From NCBI RefSeq assembly GCF_032108445.1, contig NZ_CP134876.1, forward strand, positions 6,820,001 to 6,884,000: DNA of 64,000 nucleotides, read 5' to 3'. The notes below the pieces were generated by a model that was not told the DNA's origin, did not search any database, and was given only the letters and a program-made list of their open reading frames with translations. The position numbers were made by a program, and so were the translations under genes. Below are positions 1-9,388 of this stretch, one piece after another (positions within the stretch are counted from its first letter, which is position 1; each line of letters begins with the position of its first letter). Source of the DNA: Micromonospora halotolerans. GTDB lineage: Bacteria > Actinomycetota > Actinomycetes > Mycobacteriales > Micromonosporaceae.

Positions 1-124
1 GGCGTACCCGCCGGGGCGGGTCGGAAACGGTCGCATTTTCCGCGCCGGAGGGCGCGTGACCGGCCCGGTGCCGGGTAACCGCCGCCGGTCGTGACCGCAA
101 CTACAGGCGCGAGGAGCCCCACCC

Positions 125-394
125 ATGGCGAGTTACACCGACGTCCTCGAGTATCTGTCCGCGCTGGACTACCCGGCCGGCAAGGACGACGTCATCCAGG
201 AGGCCGAACGGGAGGGTGCGCCGCCGGAGGTGTTGAAGGCGCTGCGGGCGCTGCCGCCGGTGGACTACGCCAACGGCACCGAGGTGGCCCGCTCGGCGGG
301 CATCGACGCCGCCCCCGAGGTGGGCCGCTCCCAGCGCGCCGCGCAGGCCCGGGAGCCGCACACGCGGGTTTCGCAGCACCTGCGCGGCATCTGA
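125..394 (+). CDS. DUF2795 family protein
   Basis: Small 89-residue soluble protein of the DUF2795 family, common in actinobacteria and of unknown biochemical role. The N-terminal half (YTDVLEYLSALDYPAGKDD) has the typical family pattern: a helix, the 'YP' turn and a following 'A...GAP..V...L..LP' segment. A GAGGAG ribosome site lies 10 nt before the ATG. A DUF1345 membrane-protein gene follows after 9 nt, so the two are probably cotranscribed. The family call is from sequence pattern; no function is inferred. Confidence 0.8.
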   Translation: MASYTDVLEYLSALDYPAGKDDVIQEAEREGAPPEVLKALRALPPVDYANGTEVARSAGIDAAPEVGRSQRAAQAREPHTRVSQHLRGI

Positions 395-403
395 CCCCGT
401 CCG

Positions 404-1066
404 GTGCCCCGCCCGACGGCCGAGCGGGTCCACGAGCACGTCCCGGCGGCGGTCCAGCTCGTGGTGATCGCGTTGGTCGGCGTCTTCGCCGCCGCTGCCG
501 CCGCCGTCATGCTCACGCCGGCCCTCGCTCCGCTCGTCGGCTGGGACGGCGCCGCGTTGAGCTGGCTCGTCCTCCAGTGGGGGCGGCTGTCCCGGCTGGA
601 CGCGGTCCGGACCGCGCGGTTGGCGAAACTGGAGGACCCCAACCGGGCGACGCGCGACGCCCTGCTGCTGGCCGCCTGCCTGGCCAGCCTGCTGGCGGTC
701 GGCCTGGTGCTGACCACCGCGCACAACGTCCCGCCCGGACTGCCGCGGGACCTCTACGGGGGGCTCGGTGTGCTGAGCATCGTGGTCTCCTGGTTCGTCG
801 TACACACCGTCTTCACCACCCGGTACGCCCGGCTGTACTACAGCGGCGAGCCGGGCGGGATCGACTTCCACCAGACCGAGCCGCCCTGCTTCTCCGATTT
901 CGCGTACGTCGGCTTCACGGTCGGCGCGACCTTCCAGGTCTCCGACACCGACCTGTGCAGCTCCGAGATGCGCCGTACGGCGCTGCGGCACCTGCTGCTG
1001 TCCTACCTGTTCGGCGCGGTCATCATCGCCGCCACGGTGAACCTGCTCGCCAGCCTCGCCCAGTGA
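404..1066 (+). CDS. DUF1345 membrane protein
   Basis: Predicted integral membrane protein of 220 residues with GTG start. Several hydrophobic helices are visible, at about residues 20-45, 85-105 and 115-135 plus a C-terminal pair. The conserved DUF1345 region FVVHTVFTTRYARLYY is followed by DFAYVGFTVGATFQVSDTD, which is diagnostic of the family. Function is unknown in the family. It sits 9 nt after the DUF2795 gene, and a strong hairpin follows its stop codon. Confidence 0.85.
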   Translation: MPRPTAERVHEHVPAAVQLVVIALVGVFAAAAAAVMLTPALAPLVGWDGAALSWLVLQWGRLSRLDAVRTARLAKLEDPNRATRDALLLAACLASLLAVGLVLTTAHNVPPGLPRDLYGGLGVLSIVVSWFVVHTVFTTRYARLYYSGEPGGIDFHQTEPPCFSDFAYVGFTVGATFQVSDTDLCSSEMRRTALRHLLLSYLFGAVIIAATVNLLASLAQ

Positions 1067-1085
1067 CCGCCCCCTCAAGCAGGCG

Positions 1086-1120
1086 GGCGCCCCGGGTCAC
1101 GAACCGCGACCTGGGGCGCC
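1086..1120 (+). terminator. Hairpin after DUF1345 gene
   Basis: Perfect 8-bp arms GGCGCCCC (1086-1093) and GGGGCGCC (1113-1120), extendable inward through GGGTC/GACCT with one wobble pair. It starts about 20 nt after the stop codon. There is no U-tract, as usual for high-GC actinobacterial terminators. The rest of 1121-1307 shows nothing I can assign. Confidence 0.6.
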
Positions 1121-1307
1121 ACGCAGCACCTGTCCCCGCCGGTCCGCGCCCGAACCGGGTCGCGACCGACAGGCGGTGGATGTTCGCCCGAACCGGGCGG
1201 GCATCGCTGCCACGATCATCATACGACAGGGCATCAGCCGAACGGGTGAGTATCGCGTTATTGTGGCCCGCGGCACGTCCCGCTCCCGACGACTCCAGCT
1301 CGGCGCG

Positions 1308-2003
1308 TCATCCGCCGCGCCGCGACCGGGAACCGTCGGCCGTCACCTCGGCGTACCGCTTCTCCAGATCCACCCGGGCCAGCGCCCCGACCAGCCAGGC
1401 CAGGCGCTCCGACTCGCCGCTCCCGGCCAGCCCGGCCAGGTCGTCGGCGGAGCGGCCCAGCCCCAGCCGGCGGGCCGCCGCGAGCGCCCGCCGGTCGGCC
1501 ACCGGCGCCACCTCGCGCCACACCGCCTGCACCTCCCGCAGGAACAGGTCCGCGACCTCGTCGTCCACACCGGGCAGCGCGGTCAGCAACCGCCGCTCCC
1601 GGCCCGCATCCTGGTGCGCCTCGGTGCGCAACCGGCGCAGGTCCCCCCGGTACGCGTCGACTAGGTTCTGCGCCAGGTCACCGAGCGTGGCGCTTAGCGC
1701 GTCCACGTCACCGCGCTGCCCCGCGGCACGCAGCACGCGGACCCGGTCGGCGTGCAACGAACGGGCCAGCCGGGCGGCGCTGTCCCAGCCGGCGTCCCGC
1801 AGCCCCGTCGCCGCGTCGATCGCCTTGTGGAAGTCGCCCCGCCGGGCGAGCAGAACGGACAGGTAGAGCACCTGGAACAGCTGGGACGGGTTGTTCGTGA
1901 CCCGGAACCCGTACCGTTCGGCGAACCCCCGCCCGTCCCCGGCGAGCCGGCGGACCAGCCGCTTCTTGTCCTCGACACTGGAAATCGCACTGGTGGTGGG
2001 CAT
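1308..2003 (-). CDS. Hypothetical protein, endonuclease III-like helix-hairpin-helix C-terminal part
   Basis: A 231-residue soluble protein. Residues about 140-195 contain a helix-hairpin-helix-like stretch (LTALPGVDDEVADLFL) followed by VADRRALAAARRLGLG, at the spacing where HhH-GPD glycosylases carry their catalytic Asp segment. The usual catalytic Lys and the C-terminal FeS cysteines are not evident. The protein may therefore have the fold without classical glycosylase activity. The N-terminal half is helical and unassigned. ATG start with a weak GGCGGG upstream; it stands alone between neighbours. Confidence 0.6.
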   Translation of the reverse strand: MPTTSAISSVEDKKRLVRRLAGDGRGFAERYGFRVTNNPSQLFQVLYLSVLLARRGDFHKAIDAATGLRDAGWDSAARLARSLHADRVRVLRAAGQRGDVDALSATLGDLAQNLVDAYRGDLRRLRTEAHQDAGRERRLLTALPGVDDEVADLFLREVQAVWREVAPVADRRALAAARRLGLGRSADDLAGLAGSGESERLAWLVGALARVDLEKRYAEVTADGSRSRRGG

Positions 2004-2035
2004 GCCCGCCGTCTACCCGGGGCGGGCCGGGGCAT

Positions 2036-3007
2036 TCAGCCGACCATGCCGCCGCGCCGGTCCCGCGCCTTGAGCCGGGTGGTGGGCAGCGCCGGGGCGG
2101 GCAGCGGAGGCGCCGCGTCGTCGGCGACCGTGCCGAACCGCCGGCCCGCCATCCAGTCCTCGCGGGCGGCCACGACCTCCTCGTGCGACCGGCCCACGAA
2201 GTTCCACCACATCACCAGCGGCTCCTCGAACGGGGTGCCGCCGAGCAGCAGCAGCCGGCTGCCGGGGGCGGCCCGCAGGGTCAGCGCGTCCCGGCCGGCG
2301 CCCAGGTAGAGCAGCGCGCCGGGGGCGAAGGCCACGCCGTCCACCTCGGCGGAGCCGGACATGGCGAGCAGCCCGTACTCGAAGTCGCGGCGCAGCGGCA
2401 GCGTGGCCGGCGCGGGGCCCCGGACCTCGAGCTGCGCGCCGACCAGCGGCGTGTGCACCACGGCCGGGGAGCGTTCCCCGCCCACCTCGCCGACGAGCAG
2501 GGTGACGTCCAGGTCGCCGTCGCGCCACCGGGGCAGCTCGGCGTGGTGGGCGAAGTCGGCCGCGCCGGCCCGCGCGGGGTCCGGCAGCGCCACCCAGAGC
2601 TGCACGCCGTGCATCACCGGCGGATGCACGAGGGGTGAGCGTTCCGAGTGGGCGATGCCGTGCCCCGAGGTCATCACGTTGAGCTGGCCGGGCCGGATCG
2701 GCTGGACGTTGCCCAGGCTGTCCCGGTGCAGGATCTCCCCGTCGAGCAGCCAGGTGACCGTCTGCAGCCCGGTGTGCGGGTGCGGCGGCACCTCCATGCC
2801 GGGGCGCTCGGCCACGTCGTCCGGTCCGAAATGGTCGACGAAGCACCACGCACCGACCAGCCGCCGCTGCCGCTGCGGCAGCAGCCGGCGCACCGTCGTG
2901 TAGCGCCCCAACGGCACGTCGTGGCCGGGCAGCAGCACGCTGCCCGGGTCGGTGGAACCCACGCCAGGTGGGAGGGTCTGCGCGGGCAGGGATTCGGTAC
3001 GGTCCAC
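2036..3007 (-). CDS. Pirin family protein
   Basis: Bicupin protein of 323 residues, GTG start. The N-terminal cupin carries the pirin metal ligands: PPHPHTG supplies two His, and SGHGIAHSE the third His plus Glu. DHFGPDD and GQLNVMTSGHG are also typical pirin signatures. The C-terminal half has the second cupin with the family-typical 'GGTPFEEPLVMWWNFVGRS' stretch. Bacterial pirins include quercetin dioxygenase-like enzymes and redox-sensing partners; which applies here cannot be told. It ends just before the HhH-like gene on the same strand. Confidence 0.92.
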   Translation of the reverse strand: MDRTESLPAQTLPPGVGSTDPGSVLLPGHDVPLGRYTTVRRLLPQRQRRLVGAWCFVDHFGPDDVAERPGMEVPPHPHTGLQTVTWLLDGEILHRDSLGNVQPIRPGQLNVMTSGHGIAHSERSPLVHPPVMHGVQLWVALPDPARAGAADFAHHAELPRWRDGDLDVTLLVGEVGGERSPAVVHTPLVGAQLEVRGPAPATLPLRRDFEYGLLAMSGSAEVDGVAFAPGALLYLGAGRDALTLRAAPGSRLLLLGGTPFEEPLVMWWNFVGRSHEEVVAAREDWMAGRRFGTVADDAAPPLPAPALPTTRLKARDRRGGMVG

Positions 3008-3092
3008 CGCCCGACTGTACGCTCAGCCGACCGCGACGCTCACGGCGTTCCCCCTGCTCAGCCTGCTGCGACACGCACCGCGCTCGCGCCGC

Positions 3093-4037
3093 TCAGCCTG
3101 CCGAGACGTTCACCGTGTTCGCGCCGGCTGTCAGGTCGAGGTCGAGTCGGTCCCGGGCCCCGTCCCAACCGGCTGAGCTGACGAGCTGGCCGGCGGCCAC
3201 CCCGGTGCGGCGGACGTCGTACACGGCCACCGAGCCGGCGCCGGCCGCGACCCGGACCCGGGCCGGCGACCCGCCGGGAACGGTCACGGTCAGCTCGCTG
3301 ACGCCGCCGCTCACCCGTACGGTCAGCGTGCCGCGCAACGGGGGTAGCCGCAGGCCGGTCCGGGACGCCCCGCCGGCCAGCTCGATACCGGCCAGCCGGG
3401 CCGAACCCAGGTCGAGCTGCTGCTCGCTGACCCCGCCGGTCAGGCGCAGCCGCCAGGTCACCCGGGAGTTGAGCACCACCTCCACGGCGGCCGGACCCGA
3501 CCGGGCGTTGCCCTGGACGCGCAGCCGGACCAGGTCTCCGGTCACCTCGGGCCGCGGGGTGACGCCCGCACCGTCCGGCGCGCCGACCCGGTACAGGTCG
3601 TCGCCGAGGTCGGCGGCCCGCAGGGTGAAGCTCGCGAGGGGGTCGACCAGCTCGAAGTCGGCCTGCCGCCGCTCGCCGCGCGGGGCGGTGAGCGTCTCCT
3701 CGGCCGCGGTGGTCACGCCGCCCGGCTGACGGCCCTCACCCGCCGGGGGCCGGTGACCGTCGGCGGGGGTCAGCTCCGGCGGCGTGGACCTGTGGCCCTC
3801 GGCCGGCGCCGGATCGCGGCACACCGAGGGCGTGGGATCGTGGCACACCGTGGGCGTGGGCGGGTGGTTCCTCGCCTGCGGGGGCGCCTCGCCGGAGAAG
3901 ACGATCCCGAGTCGGGTCGGGTGGGACAGCGTCACGACCACGGCCGCCACGCCGAGCGCCACCACCAGCACGGCGGCGGCGGCCAGCAGGCGGGTGGTTC
4001 GGGACCATCCCGACCCGGTCGGCTCGGTGTCGGTCAT
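3093..4037 (-). CDS. Membrane-anchored protein with repetitive beta-rich ectodomain
   Basis: Protein of 314 residues, type II topology: about 12 charged or polar residues, one membrane helix (about residues 15-37, rich in A/V/L), then a Pro/Glu/His-rich linker (about 50-110) and a Val/Leu/Gly-rich region with repeated 'LTGGVSEQQLDL / VSGGVSELTVTV' beta-strand units, as in DUF2807/DUF4097-type adhesin-like domains. The ATG at 4037 is chosen because GAGAGGGG lies 6-12 nt before it; the reading frame runs on upstream into the next gene but that part looks non-coding. Function unknown. Confidence 0.7.
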   Translation of the reverse strand: MTDTEPTGSGWSRTTRLLAAAAVLVVALGVAAVVVTLSHPTRLGIVFSGEAPPQARNHPPTPTVCHDPTPSVCRDPAPAEGHRSTPPELTPADGHRPPAGEGRQPGGVTTAAEETLTAPRGERRQADFELVDPLASFTLRAADLGDDLYRVGAPDGAGVTPRPEVTGDLVRLRVQGNARSGPAAVEVVLNSRVTWRLRLTGGVSEQQLDLGSARLAGIELAGGASRTGLRLPPLRGTLTVRVSGGVSELTVTVPGGSPARVRVAAGAGSVAVYDVRRTGVAAGQLVSSAGWDGARDRLDLDLTAGANTVNVSAG

Positions 4038-4110
4038 GGTCGTCCCCTCTCGCCGGTCCCCGTCGGCTGATACGTCTCCGTTCCGGGCGCAGTTCATTCC
4101 TCGGAGACGC

Positions 4111-4146
4111 CGCTGGCCGGCACCCCGTCGGGGGTGCCGGCCAGCG
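4111..4146 (-). terminator. Strong hairpin terminator after lysozyme-like gene
   Basis: Perfect 16-bp stem CGCTGGCCGGCACCCC / GGGGTGCCGGCCAGCG with a 4-nt loop, 16 nt beyond the stop codon of the lysozyme-like gene. The same 16-nt stem sequence recurs in the terminator at 8430-8468. Confidence 0.85.
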
Positions 4147-4162
4147 GTCGGTTCTGTTTGGG

Positions 4163-4711
4163 TCAGCTGTTCCAGTGCTGGGCGACGATGTCGGTGGCCT
4201 GCTGCTCCCACTGGGCGTAGGCGTCCGGGTAGGCCGAGACCTGCACGGTCTGCGCGGCCTCGGTCAGCGGCATGGTCTCCCAGCCGTCGACCTGCTTCAG
4301 ACCCTTCTCGAAGGCCAGGGTCGCGTACTCGGGGTTGGTGATCTGCTCCGGCGTACCCCAACCACTGGAGGGGCGCTGCTGGAACAGGCCCAGCGAGTCG
4401 TGGTCGTTGGCGTCGCCGAGGTGGCCGAGGTTCTCCAGCTTCGACTCCTGCAGGCTCGTGGCGATCGAGATCACCGCGGCCCGCTCGGGCAGACCGGCCT
4501 TCTTCGTCGCCGCGATGATCGCCTTCGCGTTCGCGAGCTGCTCGTCGTTCAGGTCGATGTGGGACTGGGCGCCCTGCACGGTCGCCACGGCGGCCGGCTT
4601 GCCCTCGACGGGGCGGGCGTCAGCGTGGGCGGCGACCGGACCGGCGAAGACACCACCGGTGAAGGCCAGACCAGCAATACCCAGCACACTCTTACGCAGC
4701 ATCGTGTTCAT
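4163..4711 (-). CDS. Secreted lysozyme/transglycosylase-like protein
   Basis: Exported protein of 182 residues. The ATG at 4711 gives a clean Sec signal peptide (MNTMLRKSVLGIAGLAFTGG, cleavage after AHA near residue 32). The mature part is a lysozyme-like fold of the type found in actinobacterial cell-wall proteins: SIATSLQESKLENL carries the likely catalytic Glu, and DSLGLFQQRPSSGWGTPEQI is the family hallmark. The expected role is peptidoglycan binding or cleavage outside the membrane. The long upstream region (4712-5537) carries OmpR-like direct repeats and SigR-like promoters, consistent with stress control. Confidence 0.8.
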   Translation of the reverse strand: MNTMLRKSVLGIAGLAFTGGVFAGPVAAHADARPVEGKPAAVATVQGAQSHIDLNDEQLANAKAIIAATKKAGLPERAAVISIATSLQESKLENLGHLGDANDHDSLGLFQQRPSSGWGTPEQITNPEYATLAFEKGLKQVDGWETMPLTEAAQTVQVSAYPDAYAQWEQQATDIVAQHWNS

Positions 4712-4799
4712 GGGGGATGGCTCCATTCGCGGGTCGGCGCACCACCACACCGACCGGGGGGGTCGGCTCTTAGCTGGTGGGCGCAAGCACCGTCAGGCG

Positions 4800-4816
4800 C
4801 TCAAGAAAGTCTCAAG
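4800..4816 (-). promoter_or_regulatory. CTTGAG direct repeat, response-regulator-like site
   Basis: On the minus strand CTTGAG-ACTTT-CTTGAG, an exact 6-nt direct repeat with 11-nt period, lies 89 nt before the ATG of the lysozyme-like gene. Tandem repeats at one helical turn are typical of OmpR-family response-regulator sites. The assignment is inference. Confidence 0.45.
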
Positions 4817-4871
4817 GGGGATCATCCAGCGGACGGGGCGGGGGCCTCTTCGTCGCGCCGGGACCATGTAC

Positions 4872-4897
4872 AACGACCGACCAACCACCATCATTCC
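4872..4897 (-). promoter_or_regulatory. SigR-like promoter 1 (GGAAT-N18-GTT)
   Basis: Minus-strand GGAAT (4897-4893) and GTT (4874-4872) separated by exactly 18 nt, matching the SigR/SigH-type ECF consensus GGAAT-N18/19-GTT. It points to the lysozyme-like gene, with a leader of about 150 nt. Confidence 0.5.
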
Positions 4898-4972
4898 CGG
4901 GGGCCGGGCACGGGTAGCGGGGCGGGGCGGCCCCGTCGGGCGGGGCGTGGTCCTCGGTCGTGCACCGGGTAT

Positions 4973-4998
4973 AACGACCCCCACCCACCCGGCATTCC
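4973..4998 (-). promoter_or_regulatory. SigR-like promoter 2 (GGAAT-N18-GTT)
   Basis: A second minus-strand GGAAT (4998-4994) and GTT (4975-4973) with the same 18-nt spacer, 101 bp upstream of the first. A third GGAAT lies at 5108-5104 but has GCC in place of GTT. The tandem spacing suggests duplicated ECF-sigma promoters. Confidence 0.45.
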
Positions 4999-5259
4999 AC
5001 CGCCGGGATGCCGCCGGTCACCCCGCGAACCGGACACCACACCCAAGGCAGGACGGTCGGTGGAACGGTATGGGTGTATCCCGGCACCGGAGACACCCAC
5101 AGCATTCCACTCACCGCCCGCGTCAGCGCCCGAAACGGACATCCACCCCAGCCTGGGGCTGCCCCTGTCGGCGCAGCGTGATGCCGAGGGATGCATCGAC
5201 GCGGCGGCCCCCACCCCACCCACGGGCCACCCAGCCACCCGCCCACCCAGCCCCGCCCG

Positions 5260-5328
5260 CTTTGCTCTGCAGCCATCCACGCACCACCTCCGCTCCGCGC
5301 CCGCTGCGTCGATGGCTGCAGAGCAAAG
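5260..5328. repeat. Long perfect inverted repeat in intergenic region
   Basis: Arms of 18 nt, CTTTGCTCTGCAGCCATC (5260-5277) and GATGGCTGCAGAGCAAAG (5311-5328), separated by 33 nt. This lies in the 826-bp gene-free stretch between the lysozyme-like gene and gdhA. It could be a transcript hairpin or a dispersed genomic palindrome. The remainder of 5109-5537 has no other structure I can support. Confidence 0.75.
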
Positions 5329-5480
5329 GCGGTGGTGGGGCACCTGTCGACCCGGCGGCACCTGCCGCGTTGCCTGGAGGCGGCAGCCCCGGTGCTGTTG
5401 GCGGCGTCCAGCCGCGCGGGCGTCCCTCGCCCGCCTCCAGATCAACTCGTCGACCGCCACGGTGAACCGGACGACCGTGA

Positions 5481-6884
<1,404 letters not shown>

Positions 6885-6916
6885 GCGGCCACTGTGGGCG
6901 GACCGGCCGAATCTGG

Positions 6917-6932
6917 CTGACCGTTCGGTCAG
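6917..6932. promoter_or_regulatory. TetR-type operator palindrome
   Basis: CTGACCG-TT-CGGTCAG, perfect 7-bp arms around 2 nt, immediately upstream of the -35 box of the promoter at 6940. It is typical of TetR-family operators; no TetR gene lies next to it in this window. Confidence 0.6.
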
Positions 6933-6939
6933 TCAACGA

Positions 6940-6968
6940 TTGACAGGCTTCGAGGCCCGTCCTAGGTT
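6940..6968 (+). promoter_or_regulatory. Housekeeping sigma promoter for hydrolase gene
   Basis: TTGACA (6940-6945), a 17-nt spacer, then TAGGTT (6963-6968): a near-consensus actinobacterial HrdB-type promoter. It would give a leader of about 75 nt before the hydrolase ATG at 7049, and is flanked upstream by the TetR-type palindrome. Confidence 0.75.
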
Positions 6969-7048
6969 CAGGGCGCTACCGGCCGGTAGGCATCCGTCCC
7001 GCCTGGCCGCCCCGGTCCGGGGCGGCACCCGTCCCCGGGGGAGCACCG

Positions 7049-8412
7049 ATGCTGACCTCATCCACCCGCTTCCTGCGCCGGCTGCTCGCCGTCGGCGCGA
7101 CCCTCACCCTCGCGGTCGGCCTCGCCGGCGCCGCGCCCGCCGTCGCCGCCGCGCGCGACGACGGCACCCAGCCACTGCCCGGCTACACCATCAGCAATCC
7201 GCCGTTGGCACCACTGGTGATCGACGGCGCCACCACCACCGTCCGGCAGGGCGTGCACGCGCACACCGGCTTCATCATCGAGACCCCCGCCAGGTGGAAC
7301 GGCGACCTGGTGATGTGGGCGCACGGCTACCGCGGCCAGGGCACCGTGCTCTCCCCCGAGCCGCCCGCCTACGACCTGCGGCAGCGGATGTTGGCGCAGG
7401 GGTACGCGTGGGCGTCGTCCTCCTACGACCGCAACGGCTACGACATCCGCTCCGGCGTGCTCGGCACCCGCGAGCTGGCCGACTTCTTCGCCGACACGGT
7501 GAAGCGGCCGAGGCGGGTGCTCATCGCCGGCGTCTCGATGGGCGGGCACATCATCGGCCGCTCCCTGGAGCAGTACCCGGGCTACTACGACGGCGCGCTG
7601 CCGATGTGCGGGGTGCTCGGCGACCAGGAGCTGTTCGACTTCTTCCTCGACTACAACCTGGTCGCGCAGGCTCTCGCCGGGGTGCGCGCGTACCCGACGC
7701 CGGACGACTACCTGACCAACGCGGTGCCGCGGATCCAGATGGCGCTCGGGCTCGCCGACCTGAAGCCGGGCGGCCCGGACACCACCAACGACCTCGGCAA
7801 GCAACTGCGGGCCATCACGGTCGAGCGGTCCGGCGGCCCGCGGCCCGGCGCCGACGCCGCCTTCGCGGTCTGGAAGGACTTCCTGTTCAGCATCACCGTC
7901 ACCGACGGCGGGGACTCTCCCGCCCAGCGCCCGGGCCAGCTCGCCACGAACCTGCTCACCCGGTACTCCCCGAACAGCCCTTGAACGTCAACGCCACGGT
8001 GCAGCGGGTCGCGCCGGAGAATCTGTGGCAGCGGCTGTCCCCGACGCTGACCGAGGTGCCGCGGATCAGCGGCCGACCCACCGTGCCGGTGCTCACCCTG
8101 CACGACCTGGGCGACCTGTTCGTGCCGTTCGGGATGGAGCAGGCGTACGCCCGGGACGTCGCGTGGCACGGCCGCAGCCGGCTGGTCGTGCAGCGGGCGA
8201 TCCGGGCCGCGCAGCACTGCGAGTTCAGCCCGGCCGAGGCCGGCGCCGCCTGGGACGACCTGGTCTCCTGGGTACGCACCGGCAAGCGCCCGGCCGGCGA
8301 CGCGGTCACCGATCGGAAGGCGGTGGCGGCGCCGGACTTCGGCTGCCGGTTCAGCGACCCGGCCGCCTGGACAGCCGGCTCCGGAACCCGTCGCCTGTAC
8401 GCGCCCTGCTGA
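7049..8412 (+). pseudogene. Frameshifted secreted alpha/beta-hydrolase (lipase-like)
   Basis: The first frame (7049-7984) encodes a signal peptide (twin Arg, then a hydrophobic core ending near APAVAA) and an alpha/beta-hydrolase body with the nucleophile elbow GVSMGG. It stops at TGA 7982-7984. The protein continues without a gap in another frame from 7978 (PLNVNATVQRVAPENLW...) to the stop at 8410-8412, with conserved VLTLHDLGDLFVPFGMEQ and a C-terminal region of about 140 residues. One extra C in the run at 7978-7980 would restore a protein of about 454 residues. It is either a recent single-base lesion or a sequencing error. Expected role: extracellular esterase or lipase. It is preceded by a strong promoter and TetR-type operator. 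Confidence 0.75.
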
Positions 8413-8429
8413 CCGCCCGTCCAACCCGC

Positions 8430-8468
8430 CGCTGGCCGGCACCCCGCGTCCCGGGGTGCCGGCCAGCG
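8430..8468. terminator. Bidirectional hairpin between convergent genes
   Basis: Perfect 17-bp stem CGCTGGCCGGCACCCCG / CGGGGTGCCGGCCAGCG with a 5-nt loop between the hydrolase and the DedA gene. It shares 16 stem nucleotides with the terminator at 4111-4146. Confidence 0.85.
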
Positions 8469-8487
8469 GTCCGTCAGCTCGGCAGCG

Positions 8488-9240
8488 TCAGCGGTCCTCG
8501 GGCTCCTCGGGGGTCCACCAGCCACCCCGGTACAGGGTGCCGCGGGGCGGCTCGGCCGGGGCGGGGCGGGGGCGGCGCGCCCGGCGTACCCGGCTGAACA
8601 CGAACCAGCCGACCGCGCCCACGCAGACCACGATGACCACGTTCTGCAGCGTCCCGACGTACGCCTCCACGACGTGCCAGTTCTCGCCGAGCAGGTAGCC
8701 GGCCAGCACGAACGCGCTGTTCCAGACGAGGCTGCCCAGCGTGGTGAAGAGCAGGAAGACCGGCACGGGCATCCGTTCCACGCCGGCCGGGATGGAGACG
8801 AGACTGCGGAAGATCGGAATCATCCGGCCGAAGAACACCGCCTTGACGCCGTGCCGGAGGAACCACGCCTCGGTGCGGTCGACATCCTCCAGTTTGACCA
8901 GTGGCAGCCGGCCCACGAGGGCCCGCATCCGGTCCCGGCCGAGGGCCGCGCCGATCTGGTAGAGGGCCAGCGCTCCCAGCACCGACCCGAGCGTCGTCCA
9001 CGCGATGGCCCCGATCAGGCTCATCCGCCCCTGGCTGGCCGTGAACCCGGCCAGCGGCAGGATCACCTCGCTGGGGATGGGCGGGAAGAGGTTCTCCAGG
9101 GCCACCGCGAGGCCGGCCCCGGGGCCGCCGAGCCGTTCGACCAGGCCGGTGACCCAGCCGACGGGTCCTTCGCCGGCCGGCTCCGCGGCGCGCGGGGCCG
9201 CCACCCGGGGACCGACGAGGAGTTGCGCGTTTCCGATCAT
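8488..9240 (-). CDS. DedA family membrane protein
   Basis: DedA/SNARE-associated family protein of 250 residues with the signature ENLFPPIPSEVILPLAGF near residue 48 and HGVKAVFFGRMIPIFRSLVS (conserved Gly-Arg) further on. There are about five hydrophobic segments. DedA proteins are membrane proteins linked to phospholipid flipping and envelope homeostasis. The extra N-terminal 30 residues and the Arg/Pro-rich tail are low-complexity. It converges on the hydrolase gene and shares its terminator. Confidence 0.92.
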   Translation of the reverse strand: MIGNAQLLVGPRVAAPRAAEPAGEGPVGWVTGLVERLGGPGAGLAVALENLFPPIPSEVILPLAGFTASQGRMSLIGAIAWTTLGSVLGALALYQIGAALGRDRMRALVGRLPLVKLEDVDRTEAWFLRHGVKAVFFGRMIPIFRSLVSIPAGVERMPVPVFLLFTTLGSLVWNSAFVLAGYLLGENWHVVEAYVGTLQNVVIVVCVGAVGWFVFSRVRRARRPRPAPAEPPRGTLYRGGWWTPEEPEDR

Positions 9241-9388
9241 CCGACAACGTTACGAGGGGACGGGACCGGCGACCACGAAAACCTCCGCGGGCGGGTCGTG
9301 GTTCGCCGTCCGGCCCGGACCGGCGGCGTCGGCCCGGTGACCTACGGTGGGGCGGTGGGGCGGCCGGGCCCCGGGGGGCGGGGAGCCG

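Noticed and set aside
5083..5108. A third SigR promoter
   Set aside because: GGAAT is present but the -10 position holds GCC, not GTT.
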